DNA from: Desulfosalsimonas propionicica
Lineage (GTDB): Bacteria; Desulfobacterota; Desulfobacteria; Desulfobacterales; Desulfosalsimonadaceae
Direction of reading: 5' to 3'
DNA length: 64,000 nt
NCBI RefSeq assembly: GCF_013761005.1
Contig: NZ_JACDUS010000001.1
Location: forward strand, 372,001 to 436,000
The stretch's first letter is position 1. Each line of letters starts with the position of its first letter. Both the position numbers and the translations under genes were made by a program. The notes under the pieces were generated by a model. It made no database searches, was not told the DNA's origin, and saw nothing but the letters and a program-made list of their open reading frames with translations. Shown piece by piece: positions 1-8,383 of the stretch.

Positions 1-884
1 CCACCCTGGAGACCCGAAAGGTGGCCGGGTTGTACCTGGCCGGCCAGATCAACGGCACCTCCGGCTACGAGGAGGCCGCGGCCCAGGGGCTGTGGGCCGG
101 GATTAACGCGGCCTGCCGGGTGCAGCACAGGCCGGCCTTTGTCCTGGACCGGTCCCAGGCCTATATGGGCGTGATGATCGATGATCTGGTCACCCGGGGC
201 ACGGCTGAGCCCTACCGGATGTTTACCTCCCGGGCTGAGTACCGGCTCATGCTGCGCGAGGACAACGCGGATCTGCGGTTGATGGAAATCGGCCATGACC
301 TGGGTCTGATCGGCCATGACGCGGCAAAGGAATTAAAGCAGCGGCGGGAGCAGATCCAGGCCGAGATCAATCGGCTTGGCAAAACTGCCATCCGACCGGG
401 CCCGGAGCTGGACCAGTACCTGGCCGGACGCAAGTCCGCGGCTGTGACCACGGGCACGCCCGCAGCCCAGCTGCTCAAGCGCAACGAGCTCGACTATGAC
501 GTGATCCGCAAATTCGCCCCGCCGGACCGGCCGCTGGACGCCCGGGTCATCGGTCAGGTGGAAATCGCGGTCAAGTACGAGGGCTATATCCGCAAGCAGC
601 TAAAGGAAATCGAAAAATTCAAAAGCCTGGAAACCACCCCCATACCCGAAAATTTTGATTTTTCCGGAGTGCACGGCCTGTCCAACGAACTGCGGGAAAA
701 ACTCTTCAGGGTCCGGCCGGTATCCATGGGCCAGGCCTCGCGCATCGAGGGCATTACCCCGGCGGCCCTGTCCGTGCTCATGGTGGCCTTAAAGGCCCGC
801 TGCGGCGGACACGGGGGTGCAGGGGCATCCGCCCACAACGAATCCATAAATTTTTCGGATGGTTCAGCGCCTAACCGGGGTTGA
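1..884 (+). CDS. mnmG: MnmG (GidA) tRNA uridine 5-carboxymethylaminomethyl modification enzyme, C-terminal part
   Basis: This is the C-terminal half of the FAD-dependent enzyme that, with MnmE, modifies the wobble uridine of several tRNAs in the cytoplasm. The reading frame is already open at the left edge (codons start at base 3) and the true start lies outside the window. Diagnostic stretches include GLYLAGQINGTSGYEEAAAQ, the conserved RMFTSRAEYRL block and a C-terminal helical domain with SRIEGITPAAL, which binds MnmE in the family. About 290 residues are visible of the usual 620 or so. The stop TGA at 882-884 overlaps a candidate -35 box for the next gene. Confidence 0.96.
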   Translation, partial: TLETRKVAGLYLAGQINGTSGYEEAAAQGLWAGINAACRVQHRPAFVLDRSQAYMGVMIDDLVTRGTAEPYRMFTSRAEYRLMLREDNADLRLMEIGHDLGLIGHDAAKELKQRREQIQAEINRLGKTAIRPGPELDQYLAGRKSAAVTTGTPAAQLLKRNELDYDVIRKFAPPDRPLDARVIGQVEIAVKYEGYIRKQLKEIEKFKSLETTPIPENFDFSGVHGLSNELREKLFRVRPVSMGQASRIEGITPAALSVLMVALKARCGGHGGAGASAHNESINFSDGSAPNRG

Positions 885-910
885 CATCCGTGGGATGTGA
901 ATTATTGTAT
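881..910 (+). promoter_or_regulatory. Candidate sigma-70 promoter for the cbpA-type gene
   Basis: TTGACA at 881-886 is followed 16 bases later by TATTGT at 903-908, in the short gap between mnmG and the DnaJ-family gene. The -35 box overlaps the mnmG stop codon. The -10 match is imperfect, so this is a candidate only. Confidence 0.45.
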
Positions 911-967
911 TGATCAAGACAGCACAGACCCATTTTACAAATAAAACACAAAAACGGTGATGCAGAT

Positions 968-1930
968 ATGGCCCAGAAGGATTATTACAAAATACTCGGC
1001 GTGGACAAAAGCGCATCCCAGGAGGATATCAAAAAGGCCTACCGCAAGCTGGCCATGAAATATCATCCGGACCACTCCTCGGGCTCCAAGGAAAACGAGG
1101 AAAAGTTCAAGGAGATCAGCGAGGCCTATGCCGTGCTCAGTGATCCGGAAAAGCGCAAGCAGTATGACACTTACGGGGACGAGGACTTCCGGCAGCGCTA
1201 CAGCCAGGATGACATTTTCCGGGATGTGGATCTCGGAGATATTCTCCGGGAGTTCGGCTTCGGCGGCGGCGGCGGCGGATCGTTTTTCTCTTTTGGCGGC
1301 GGCCGGGGCAGAAGCGGGCAAAAGGGCCGGTTTTCCTTTGATCCGGAAAGCATGTTTGGTTTCGGCGATGCCGCAGGCGGCCGGCAGCAGCAGGGCATGG
1401 AGGCCAAGGGCAGAGACGTTGAAACCGAGCTGCCCCTGACCCTGCAGGAAATCGCCACCGGCGTGACAAAAACCGTTTCCGTGCAGACGCCTTCGGGCAA
1501 AACCGAGACCCTGACCGTGAAAATTCCCAAGGGCTTGATTGACGGCAAAAAGGTGCGCCTGGCCGGAAGGGGCCAGCCCAGTCCCTATGGGGGTCCGTCC
1601 GGGGACATGTATATCCGCTCCAAAATTGTTGCCGACCGGGTGTTTTCCAACGAGGGATTTGACATCTACGTCAACCGCGACATCAGGCTCACAGAGGCCC
1701 TGCTGGGCACAAGCGTGACCGTTCCCACCGTGGACGGCGGGCAGATCAATATGAAAATACCCCCGGGCGCCCAGCCCAAAAGCAAACTCCGGGTGGCCGG
1801 CAGGGGCCTGCCCCACATGCGCGGCAGCGGCCGGGGCGACATGTACGTGGTGGTCAACGTGAAAATGCCCAAAAAGCTGAGCAAAAAGCAAAAAGAGCTG
1901 GTGGATTCCCTGGCAGAAACCGGGCTTTGA
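968..1930 (+). CDS. cbpA: CbpA-type DnaJ co-chaperone
   Basis: Hsp40 co-chaperone that would stimulate DnaK ATPase and deliver substrates. The N-terminal J domain (about residues 5-67) carries the essential HPD at 33-35. A Gly/Phe-rich linker (about 95-135) follows, with a run of glycines, and then the two C-terminal substrate-binding beta domains (about 150-310). The cysteine-rich zinc finger of true DnaJ (four CxxCxGxG repeats) is absent, so this is the CbpA/DjlA-like class rather than DnaJ proper. Length 320 residues is normal for CbpA. It appears monocistronic, ending in a strong terminator. No dnaK or grpE is adjacent. Confidence 0.9.
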   Translation: MAQKDYYKILGVDKSASQEDIKKAYRKLAMKYHPDHSSGSKENEEKFKEISEAYAVLSDPEKRKQYDTYGDEDFRQRYSQDDIFRDVDLGDILREFGFGGGGGGSFFSFGGGRGRSGQKGRFSFDPESMFGFGDAAGGRQQQGMEAKGRDVETELPLTLQEIATGVTKTVSVQTPSGKTETLTVKIPKGLIDGKKVRLAGRGQPSPYGGPSGDMYIRSKIVADRVFSNEGFDIYVNRDIRLTEALLGTSVTVPTVDGGQINMKIPPGAQPKSKLRVAGRGLPHMRGSGRGDMYVVVNVKMPKKLSKKQKELVDSLAETGL

Positions 1931-1954
1931 TCCAGGGCTTTTTTCCTGAGTCTG

Positions 1955-2000
1955 AAAAAGCGCCAACAGCAGGTAACCTGTTGTGATTGGCGCTTTTTTT
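1955..2000 (+). terminator. Rho-independent terminator after cbpA
   Basis: A 12-base arm AAAAAGCGCCAA (1955-1966) pairs perfectly with TTGGCGCTTTTT (1987-1998). The inner sequence contains a further small CAGGT/ACCTG pairing, and the arm runs straight into a T tract. It lies 25 bases after the cbpA stop. The A tract on the left also makes it usable on the minus strand. Confidence 0.9.
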
Positions 2001-2087
2001 GTGTTCCCAAAAGCCATTTTTCAGTATCGCTCAGCGCATTCGGGACCCTGAAAGCTTGTGTTTTGGTGCGGCAATAAGGCAATTTTA

Positions 2088-2116
2088 TTGACAAAAGCAA
2101 ATCTTTTGCATACACT
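2088..2116 (+). promoter_or_regulatory. Sigma-70 promoter for hpt and the DUF3426 gene
   Basis: A perfect -35 TTGACA (2088-2093), a 17-base spacer and a good -10 TACACT (2111-2116) put the expected start of transcription near 2123, just ahead of both possible hpt start codons. Confidence 0.7.
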
Positions 2117-2151
2117 TCCGGCATAAAGCGACCTCTGAAAAATGGTTTCGG

Positions 2152-2736
2152 GTGAAAGTGCCTGCTGCGGTAAACCCTTCATTTGATAAAATATTGATGC
2201 CTGAACTGCTACCTGTCCTGAGCAAAGAAGAGATCCAGGAAAAAGTTGCCCGCCTGGGGCAGCAAATTTCAGCCGACTATAAAGATGAACAATTGGTGTT
2301 AATCGGAGTGTTAAAAGGCGCATTTGTTTTCATGGCCGACCTTGTGCGGTCTATTCACCTCCCGGTGGAGATTGATTTTATCACCGCCTCGAGCTACGGC
2401 CATTGTGATCACTCCTCCGGGGATGTCCAGGTGCAGGATGACCTGCGAATCGACATAAGGGACAAGCATGTACTGATCATCGAGGATATTCTGGACACCG
2501 GTCTGACCATTCAGCGGCTGATTGCCTGCCTATCCTGCCACCAGCCCAGAAGTATCCGGGTGTGCGCTTGTATTGACAAGACAGAGCGCAGGCAGACCGA
2601 CCTTCGCCCGGATTATTGGTGTCACCGCGCGCAACAAGGATTTCTTGTGGGTTATGGCCTGGATTATGCCGAGCAATACAGGCAGTTGCCCGCCATCTAT
2701 CATTTACAATTTTCAGCCAGCGAGGGGAAAAAATGA
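2152..2736 (+). CDS. hpt: Hypoxanthine phosphoribosyltransferase
   Basis: Purine salvage enzyme that joins hypoxanthine (or guanine) to PRPP to make IMP or GMP. The PRPP-binding loop VLIIEDILDTGLT is at residues 107-119, the LKGAF element at 54-58, and the C-terminal FLVGYGLDYAEQYR block is typical. The GTG at 2152 gives 194 residues. The ATG at 2197 (MPELLPVL) is an equally good start and is closer to the usual family N-terminus. Just before FLVGYG the usual DYVG of the base-binding loop reads DYWC, an unusual replacement. The stop overlaps the next start codon as ATGA, so the two genes are translationally coupled. Confidence 0.9.
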   Translation: MKVPAAVNPSFDKILMPELLPVLSKEEIQEKVARLGQQISADYKDEQLVLIGVLKGAFVFMADLVRSIHLPVEIDFITASSYGHCDHSSGDVQVQDDLRIDIRDKHVLIIEDILDTGLTIQRLIACLSCHQPRSIRVCACIDKTERRQTDLRPDYWCHRAQQGFLVGYGLDYAEQYRQLPAIYHLQFSASEGKK

Positions 2737-5700
2737 TCGTCACCTGTGAGGCTTGCGGCACGAGTTATAAAGTCAAGTCCAGCATGATCCGCCCGTCAGG
2801 ATCCACGGTGAGATGTTCCAGATGCCAGCATGTTTTTGTGGCCTATCCAGCCGTATCGGAATCGCAGTTTGCAAAACCTTCTGAAAAACAAGCAGAAACC
2901 CCGCCGCCAGAGGCTGATTTTTCCCATCCCGGCAGCGCCACGTTTCTTGCCGATGCTGCTGAAACCGAAAAGCAGCTGGATGCTTTTTTTGCAGAAGATT
3001 TTGAGGCGGAGCCTTCCGGCCGACCCTCTGAGGCTGAAAACGTTGATGTCCCGCCCCGGAAACAAGATGCGGATTTCCCGTCTCCCCGGTCCGGGTCTTT
3101 GTTTGAAACCGCCCCGGGTGCCGGGCCTGATTTGGAAACCCATGAAACCGCCGACTTTCGGGAGGCGGACTCCTTTGAACTCGATTTTCCGGATTTTTCC
3201 GAGGACAGCCCGGATCAAATCTATATGGGGGATCTGGAATACGACACTGAGATGAGTTTCTCGGCCCTGGAAGAAACCGCGAATCTTGACTTTTCAGACC
3301 TGGAACAAGACGCTGATCTGGAGCTTTCAAACCTGGAAAAGCAGACAGAAACAGCTGATTTTTCTTTCACGGATCTGGAGGCTGAAGCCGGCCCGGATCT
3401 GGCTGAGACTTCCACGGCGCCTCAGCCGGCCGCGGCCCCCCTGGAGCCGGAAGATCACCCGGAAGATGAGCCGGAACTCGACTTTTCAGTCCTTGAAGCG
3501 GACACGGAGTTGGATTTTTCTGATTCCGGTGATGAAGCCGATATGGACCTCTCTGATCTGGAGCCCGGATCCGACCCTGCCTTTGCCGAACCCGGGGCTG
3601 AAGCCGCAGGTGATTATGATGCGGTCCTGGATCTATCCGGCCACACAGTTGACGCGCAGGGCGGAGAGGGTTTTCCGGATGCAGACGAACAGGAAGTTGA
3701 TTTTGATAGCGTGCAGGAAGACTTTGATTTTGATCTGGATGAAGATTTTCCGGACATCTTGTCCGAGCCGGAGCCGGATTTTTCAGATTCTGAGGCGCAG
3801 GCGGATTTGGATCTTTCTGACCTGGAAGCTGATGGGGGTAAGGATTTTGGGTCTTTTCAACCCGAGACCACTGCAGAATCCGATGCAGAACTCACTTTTT
3901 CCGACCTGACGGCCAACGCCGAAATGCAGCCGGAATTTGAGCCGCAGGAGCAGTCCCCTGTTGATGAAGAACCAGATGAAGAAACATTGGAAATTTCAGA
4001 TTTCACGCTGGAGGCGGGCGAACTTGATGCCACTTTGGGCTCCCTCCCCGAGGAGGAGGCGGATGCTCTGGAGTTGGAACCGGAACCGGAACCGGAACCG
4101 GAGCCGGAACCGGAGCCGGAGCAGGGAGCGGATGCGGAGCTAAATTTTTCCGACCTGATTGCCGATACTGAAATTCAGCCGGCATTTGAACAGGAACAGG
4201 GGCAGGAGCAGGAGCAGGAGCAGGAGCAGGCAGCATTTGCTGATGAAGAACCAATGGAGATTTCCGAGTTTGCCCAGGGTGCCGGAAGCGACGAAGAAAC
4301 GGGAACTTCCTTTGAGACTGCGCAGGAAGAATTTGACCTGGATTTGGATACATTTGAGCTGAATCTGGACGAAGACGCGTCCCTGGAAGATCGGCAGGGT
4401 TCTGGTTTTGAGGGTCCCGGGGAAAAAAAAACCAAGGCGGAAACAGAGGAAATGACCAGCAAGGAATATAAATCCGGGGAAACCGAAGAAGATCTGTTTG
4501 ATCTGGAACTCGACTTTGATTTTGAGGAAAGCCCTGAGCAGACTGATGCCGGTGCTGACAAGGATGCGGACGAAGATCTGGACCTGAACCTGGACTTTGC
4601 AGAGGAAGAATCGGATGCCCCCGCAGCCCCGGCTGAACCAGGGCCGGTGGAGCCGGATAAGGAAAAAAAATCCGAATCGCGCGGGGTCTATGAGGTGAGC
4701 CTGGAACTGGGCGACTCTGGTCAGGAAGATGATGACGAGGATGATTTCCTGGCAGATCTGGACCTGGATTTTGACGAAACCCCGGATGATGCCGCTGGTG
4801 AAGTTTTCCAACAAGCTCCGGCCGAGGCGGCTGCTGAAGAAAAACCACAGGCACCCGGGCCGGATTCTGACCCGGACTCAGACCTGGAGCTGGATTTAAC
4901 CATGGATACGGGTGAAGACGCGGTTACGGATTTTTCACCTGAAAAACAACAAGACGCCCCGGTGCAGGAGGATTTTGATCTGGACCTGGAAGATGAGACG
5001 TCCCAGGCTGATGCCGAAGATTTCTCACTTGAACTCGATGCGCCCGGCACCCTGGACAAGGCTGAAGCACAAAGCCGGGCCGGGGCGGCCGAAGACCGGC
5101 AAGCCGGGATGCCGGAAAAAGATCAAGCAGACGCCGAAGGCTTTGCTGACCTGGACCTGGATTTGGCAGAAGACATGGATTCTGCCTCTGCCGCCACAGA
5201 AGAAGATGACTTTGAACTGAACCTGGAAACCATGTTTGCTGAAGACGATGAGGATGAACTCGTAGACGAAAAAAGCGTTTCCCTGGAGGCTGTGGACGCA
5301 GAAACCGAGGAGGTCGGAGAAGACGACGATTTTGCGGAAACAGAGGCAGAAGGGGAAACCGTTTTCTTTTCAGGTGTGACGGAAGATGCCCAAAGCCCGG
5401 ATCAGGACCTGGCAGAAGACAGTGTTTTTGATGAGGAGCCCGCCGGTTATGCAGCAGGCGGTTTTCAGCCCGGGGGCGCACGGAAAAAACCGGTCTGGAA
5501 AATACTGCTGTTACTGGTGATCCTGGCTGCGGCCGCTGCCGGGGCATATGTTTATTATTACGGGCTTCCCATGGAAAATTCGGGATCCCCGGATCCCGGA
5601 AATCAGAAAATTGCGGTTTCCGACCCCTCCTACCAGTTCATGGACAATCAAAGCGCCGGCGAAATCCTGGTGATCACCGGCAGTATCACCAACCGCTATG

Positions 5701-5984
5701 GCCATGCCCGCCAAAATATCCGGGTGGAAGCCGGCGTGTATGATCAACAGGGCACCCGCATGGACGAAACCGCTGTCATTTGCGGCAACACCCTGACACA
5801 GCAGCAGCTCCGGAATCTTGATCCCGGAGAAATCCGTCAGGCCCTTGGCAGGACTGCAACTGTCGCCAACCAGTCCCCGGTGGTGCAGGCCGGAGGCAAT
5901 CTGCCCTTTATGGCCGTGTTTGCCAATCCCCCTGATGGGATAGCCGAGCTGACCGTGGATGCACTTTCGTCTGAAAAGTCGTAA
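2733..5984 (+). CDS. Zinc-ribbon, highly acidic, DUF3426-domain membrane protein
   Basis: I take the ATG at 2733 because it overlaps the hpt stop as ATGA and has a GAGGGG ribosome site six bases upstream, giving 1083 residues. Residues 1-38 form an MJ0042-type zinc ribbon with Cys5, Cys8, Cys28 and Cys31. About 880 residues of very acidic low-complexity sequence follow, built from degenerate units such as LDFSDLE, DLDLDF and ELNLE, with (EP)n and (EQ)n runs. One transmembrane helix at about 920-945 (KILLLLVILAAAAAGAYVYY) leads to a C-terminal DUF3426 beta domain. The topology would put the acidic arm and zinc ribbon in the cytoplasm. The function is unknown. The zinc ribbon/TM/DUF3426 architecture is familiar in proteobacteria, but usually with a much shorter linker. 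Confidence 0.85.
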   Translation: MIVTCEACGTSYKVKSSMIRPSGSTVRCSRCQHVFVAYPAVSESQFAKPSEKQAETPPPEADFSHPGSATFLADAAETEKQLDAFFAEDFEAEPSGRPSEAENVDVPPRKQDADFPSPRSGSLFETAPGAGPDLETHETADFREADSFELDFPDFSEDSPDQIYMGDLEYDTEMSFSALEETANLDFSDLEQDADLELSNLEKQTETADFSFTDLEAEAGPDLAETSTAPQPAAAPLEPEDHPEDEPELDFSVLEADTELDFSDSGDEADMDLSDLEPGSDPAFAEPGAEAAGDYDAVLDLSGHTVDAQGGEGFPDADEQEVDFDSVQEDFDFDLDEDFPDILSEPEPDFSDSEAQADLDLSDLEADGGKDFGSFQPETTAESDAELTFSDLTANAEMQPEFEPQEQSPVDEEPDEETLEISDFTLEAGELDATLGSLPEEEADALELEPEPEPEPEPEPEPEQGADAELNFSDLIADTEIQPAFEQEQGQEQEQEQEQAAFADEEPMEISEFAQGAGSDEETGTSFETAQEEFDLDLDTFELNLDEDASLEDRQGSGFEGPGEKKTKAETEEMTSKEYKSGETEEDLFDLELDFDFEESPEQTDAGADKDADEDLDLNLDFAEEESDAPAAPAEPGPVEPDKEKKSESRGVYEVSLELGDSGQEDDDEDDFLADLDLDFDETPDDAAGEVFQQAPAEAAAEEKPQAPGPDSDPDSDLELDLTMDTGEDAVTDFSPEKQQDAPVQEDFDLDLEDETSQADAEDFSLELDAPGTLDKAEAQSRAGAAEDRQAGMPEKDQADAEGFADLDLDLAEDMDSASAATEEDDFELNLETMFAEDDEDELVDEKSVSLEAVDAETEEVGEDDDFAETEAEGETVFFSGVTEDAQSPDQDLAEDSVFDEEPAGYAAGGFQPGGARKKPVWKILLLLVILAAAAAGAYVYYYGLPMENSGSPDPGNQKIAVSDPSYQFMDNQSAGEILVITGSITNRYGHARQNIRVEAGVYDQQGTRMDETAVICGNTLTQQQLRNLDPGEIRQALGRTATVANQSPVVQAGGNLPFMAVFANPPDGIAELTVDALSSEKS
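4078..4230 (+). repeat. Hexanucleotide microsatellites inside the DUF3426 gene
   Basis: Two short tandem tracts lie inside the coding sequence. The first, at about 4078-4125, is built on GAACCG/GAGCCG and encodes alternating Glu-Pro. The second, at about 4195-4229, is built on CAGGAG and encodes Gln-Glu. The six-base units keep the frame whatever the copy number, so strain-to-strain length variation would be tolerated. Confidence 0.8.
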
Positions 5985-6109
5985 CAGCCTTTAACACCGG
6001 TATTGGAGCCGAACTTTTATGTTGACTCCATGGTTTTCAAATGATATAAATTCTGCTTTTGGTTTTCGGGGTATGGCAGGAGTTAAAAAACTACCCTGGC
6101 TTTTTATAT

Positions 6110-6186
6110 GGCGATGTAGCTCAGTCGGTCAGAGCATGCGGCTCATATCCGCAGCGTCCGGGGTTCGAATCCCTGCATCGCCACCA
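6110..6186 (+). tRNA. tRNA with CAT anticodon (elongator Met or Ile2)
   Basis: A complete cloverleaf is visible: acceptor GGCGATG/CATCGCC, D stem GCTC/GAGC, anticodon stem TGCGG/CCGCA with loop CTCATAT (anticodon CAT), T loop TTCGAAT, and an encoded CCA end. Position 1 pairs with 72, and the G-C triplets of initiator tRNA in the anticodon stem are absent, so it is not the initiator. Sequence alone does not decide between elongator Met and the lysidine-modified Ile tRNA that reads AUA. Confidence 0.95.
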
Positions 6187-6203
6187 CCAAATCCGTATAT
6201 CTG

Positions 6204-6238
6204 AGCCTCTTCGCTGTTAATCCGGAGGGGCTTTTTTA
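6204..6238 (+). terminator. Rho-independent terminator after the tRNA
   Basis: Arm AGCCTCT (6204-6210) pairs with AGGGGCT (6226-6232) with one G-T pair and is followed by a run of Ts. It lies 18 bases past the tRNA CCA end and just before the DUF1992 gene. Confidence 0.75.
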
Positions 6239-6255
6239 TTTAAGGGGATGGAGAA

Positions 6256-6675
6256 ATGATTGTTACCGGATTTGAAAAGATTGTTGAAGAACGCATCCGT
6301 GCCGCCCAGCGAAACGGGGAATTCGACAACCTCAAGGGCGCCGGAAAACCTCTGGATCATGAAGATTACAGCCGAATCCCCGATGAACTGCGCCTTGCCT
6401 ACAAAATTTTAAAAAATGCGGACTGCCTGCCCCCGGAAGTTGAACTGCGAAACGAGATCATCCGTACTGAAACCCTGCTTTCCACCATGGAAGACGAAGC
6501 CCTTCGCTACAAGACCATGAAAAAACTCAATTACATGATCTTAAAACTCAATACATTAAGGGGCGGATCCGTGATTTTCGAAGTCCCCCAGCAGTATGAG
6601 CACCAGCTCGTGGAACACCTTTCCGCCAGCTCAAAAGCCGGGGGTGATGCCAAAGACGGAAAAAACGGGCGCTGA
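6256..6675 (+). CDS. DUF1992 (DnaJ subfamily C member 28-like) protein
   Basis: 139-residue cytoplasmic protein matching the DUF1992 family, whose eukaryotic members are called DNAJC28. The characteristic N-terminal block runs FEKIVEERIRAAQRNGEFDN, followed by the GAGKPL turn and an amphipathic helical region. There is no J domain despite the family name, and the biochemical role is unknown. A purine-rich GGGGATGGAG sequence precedes the ATG. It is followed at short distance by a small membrane protein and ddl on the same strand, so the three may share a transcript. Confidence 0.8.
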   Translation: MIVTGFEKIVEERIRAAQRNGEFDNLKGAGKPLDHEDYSRIPDELRLAYKILKNADCLPPEVELRNEIIRTETLLSTMEDEALRYKTMKKLNYMILKLNTLRGGSVIFEVPQQYEHQLVEHLSASSKAGGDAKDGKNGR

Positions 6676-6697
6676 AAATCAAATAAAGAACAAGTCA

Positions 6698-7195
6698 ATG
6701 CCCATATTCCAAAACAGAGAAAATCCCGACAGCGTCATGAAGGGCGTGTTTATCGCCTATTTCATCCTGCTTTTCCACGTGGCCCTGCTGGGGCTGGTGG
6801 GAATCGTGGTGCTGTTTTTCACCGGAATTCTCAATTATCTTCCCTGGATTTTGCTGGGGGGTGTGGTGATGTTTGTTGGCTGCGGGTACATGGTGCTGCG
6901 CTATGTCCGGAAAAAAAGCCGTTCCATGGTTCAGGTGCTGGGCATGCCCGAGTTTCGGGGCAAAAATATCGAAGTAAACGTGATGGGCGGCCTGGCTTCA
7001 TTTAAAATCCAGGACACGAATTCGGAATCATCAGCAGGCAGCCGGCATCTGGAATCCGGCGGGCCGTCGCGGCTGCTGACCCATACAGATGGTGAAAAAC
7101 GCCAAAAGCTTGAGTCACTGGCTGAAATGCGTGACAACCGGATCATTACCCCTGAAGAGTTTGAAAGGGCCAAACAGCGGCTGCTGGACCAATAA
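6698..7195 (+). CDS. Small membrane protein with C-terminal SHOCT domain
   Basis: Starting at the ATG MPIFQNREN, this is 165 residues. There are two adjacent transmembrane helices (about residues 16-40 and 45-65), a cytoplasmic linker, and a C-terminal SHOCT motif (about 135-165) with the pattern LESLAEMRDNRIITPEEFER. SHOCT modules are short oligomerization or targeting tails found on many bacterial membrane proteins. No enzymatic role can be read from the sequence. An upstream in-frame ATG at 6647 would overlap the previous gene and is less likely, though the ribosome site for either start is weak. Confidence 0.7.
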   Translation: MPIFQNRENPDSVMKGVFIAYFILLFHVALLGLVGIVVLFFTGILNYLPWILLGGVVMFVGCGYMVLRYVRKKSRSMVQVLGMPEFRGKNIEVNVMGGLASFKIQDTNSESSAGSRHLESGGPSRLLTHTDGEKRQKLESLAEMRDNRIITPEEFERAKQRLLDQ

Positions 7196-7225
7196 GGCCG
7201 CTTATCGCAACCCGGGTGCAATGTC

Positions 7226-8170
7226 ATGAGCAAAAAAATTCATGTTGCCCTGCTTTCCGGCGGAACGTCGGGGGAAAGGGAGATTTCACAAAAAGGCGGC
7301 GACCATGTATACCAGGCCCTGGACAAAGACCGGTATACGGTTGCCAGATATGATCCACGCACCGATCTCTCCCGCCTGGTTGCCGATGCCCGGGCCATTG
7401 ACGTGGCCCTGGTGATTCTCCACGGCGCCCCGGGCGAGGACGGCACCATTCAGGGGCTGCTGGACCTGCTGGAGATCCCCTACCAGTGCCCCGGGGTCAT
7501 GAGCAGCGCCATTGCCATGAACAAGGTGGTTTCCAAATTTTTTTACGAAAAAGCCGGCATTGCCGTGCCGGCCTGGGAATCCAGTCGCAGGGGCGAGCCC
7601 GTGGATGCAAAGGCGGTCATGGACCGGCTGGGCCTGCCCCTGGTGGTCAAGCCGGCAAGCGGGGGTTCGAGTCTGGGCATGAGCATCGTGCGCTCGCCGG
7701 AGGCCTTTGACGCTGCCCTGGAGGCCGCCCATGCATGCGATGATATGGTTCTTCTGGAGCAATACCTGCAGGGAACCGAGATCACCGGCGGGGTTTTGGG
7801 CAACCAGGACCTGGAGGCCCTGCCTTTGGTGGAAATCGTGCCATTAAAGGATCATGAGTTTTTTGATTTCAATGCCAAGTACCTGGCCGGAGAAACCGAC
7901 GAGATTTGCCCGGCCCGGCTGGATCCGGATCTGGCCCGCCAGGGCCGCGACCTTGCCCTGGCCGCCCACAGGGCCCTTTTTTGCACCGGATACAGCCGAA
8001 CGGACATGATTTTGAGCAGCGGCCGGCTGTGGGTGCTGGAAACCAACACCATCCCGGGCATGACCCCGGTAAGCCTGCTGCCCCTGGCGGCATCAAAGGC
8101 GGGCATGAACTACAGTCAACTGCTTGACCGGTTAATCGGCCTGGCCCTGGAGAAAAACGCGGGCTGTTGA
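7226..8170 (+). CDS. ddl: D-alanine--D-alanine ligase
   Basis: ATP-grasp ligase that makes the D-Ala-D-Ala dipeptide for peptidoglycan precursors in the cytoplasm. The N-terminal LLSGGTSGERE, the LHGAPGEDGTIQGLLD block (substrate binding), VVKPASGGSSLGMS (ATP binding) and the C-terminal LETNTIPGMTPVSLLP (metal and product binding) are all intact. Length 314 is normal. It is not in a dcw cluster. It sits after a DUF1992/SHOCT pair and before purDE, separated from the latter by a dispersed palindromic repeat. Confidence 0.95.
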   Translation: MSKKIHVALLSGGTSGEREISQKGGDHVYQALDKDRYTVARYDPRTDLSRLVADARAIDVALVILHGAPGEDGTIQGLLDLLEIPYQCPGVMSSAIAMNKVVSKFFYEKAGIAVPAWESSRRGEPVDAKAVMDRLGLPLVVKPASGGSSLGMSIVRSPEAFDAALEAAHACDDMVLLEQYLQGTEITGGVLGNQDLEALPLVEIVPLKDHEFFDFNAKYLAGETDEICPARLDPDLARQGRDLALAAHRALFCTGYSRTDMILSSGRLWVLETNTIPGMTPVSLLPLAASKAGMNYSQLLDRLIGLALEKNAGC

Positions 8171-8194
8171 AATGAAATGACCGGTCCAACGGGT

Positions 8195-8319
8195 GATGGC
8201 ACCGTAAAAAGTTCAATATCTGCGTTACGCGCGATTTCTCAGAATTTCACGTACTGATAAGTACGCTGCATTCTTCGAAATCGCGCAAGCCTTGATCTTG
8301 AACTTTTTACGGCGCCATC
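8195..8319. repeat. 125-bp dispersed palindromic repeat, copy 1
   Basis: The unit begins GATGGCACCGTAAAAAGTTC and ends with its near-perfect inverse (GAACTTTTTACGGCGCCATC), so the whole 125 bases is an imperfect palindrome. Nearly identical copies lie at 34353-34477 and 37196-37319. The sequence just past its right end (TGAAAATCGACTTT) recurs at a partial copy near 47330. It lies between ddl and purDE and carries no open frame. Confidence 0.85.
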
Positions 8320-8383
8320 TGAAAATCGACTTTTTGCGAGTGCGTCAACGGGTAACGAATCAAGCAAAACGGAGTAAAACCCC

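Noticed and set aside
2577-2660. Compensating frameshifts within hpt (DYWC instead of DYVG)
   Set aside because: Alternate frames gave a loop one residue too long, while the given frame keeps the length of the family loop, so simple substitution is more likely.
6019-6204. Open frame covering the CAT-anticodon tRNA
   Set aside because: It overlaps a complete tRNA and has no recognisable protein content.
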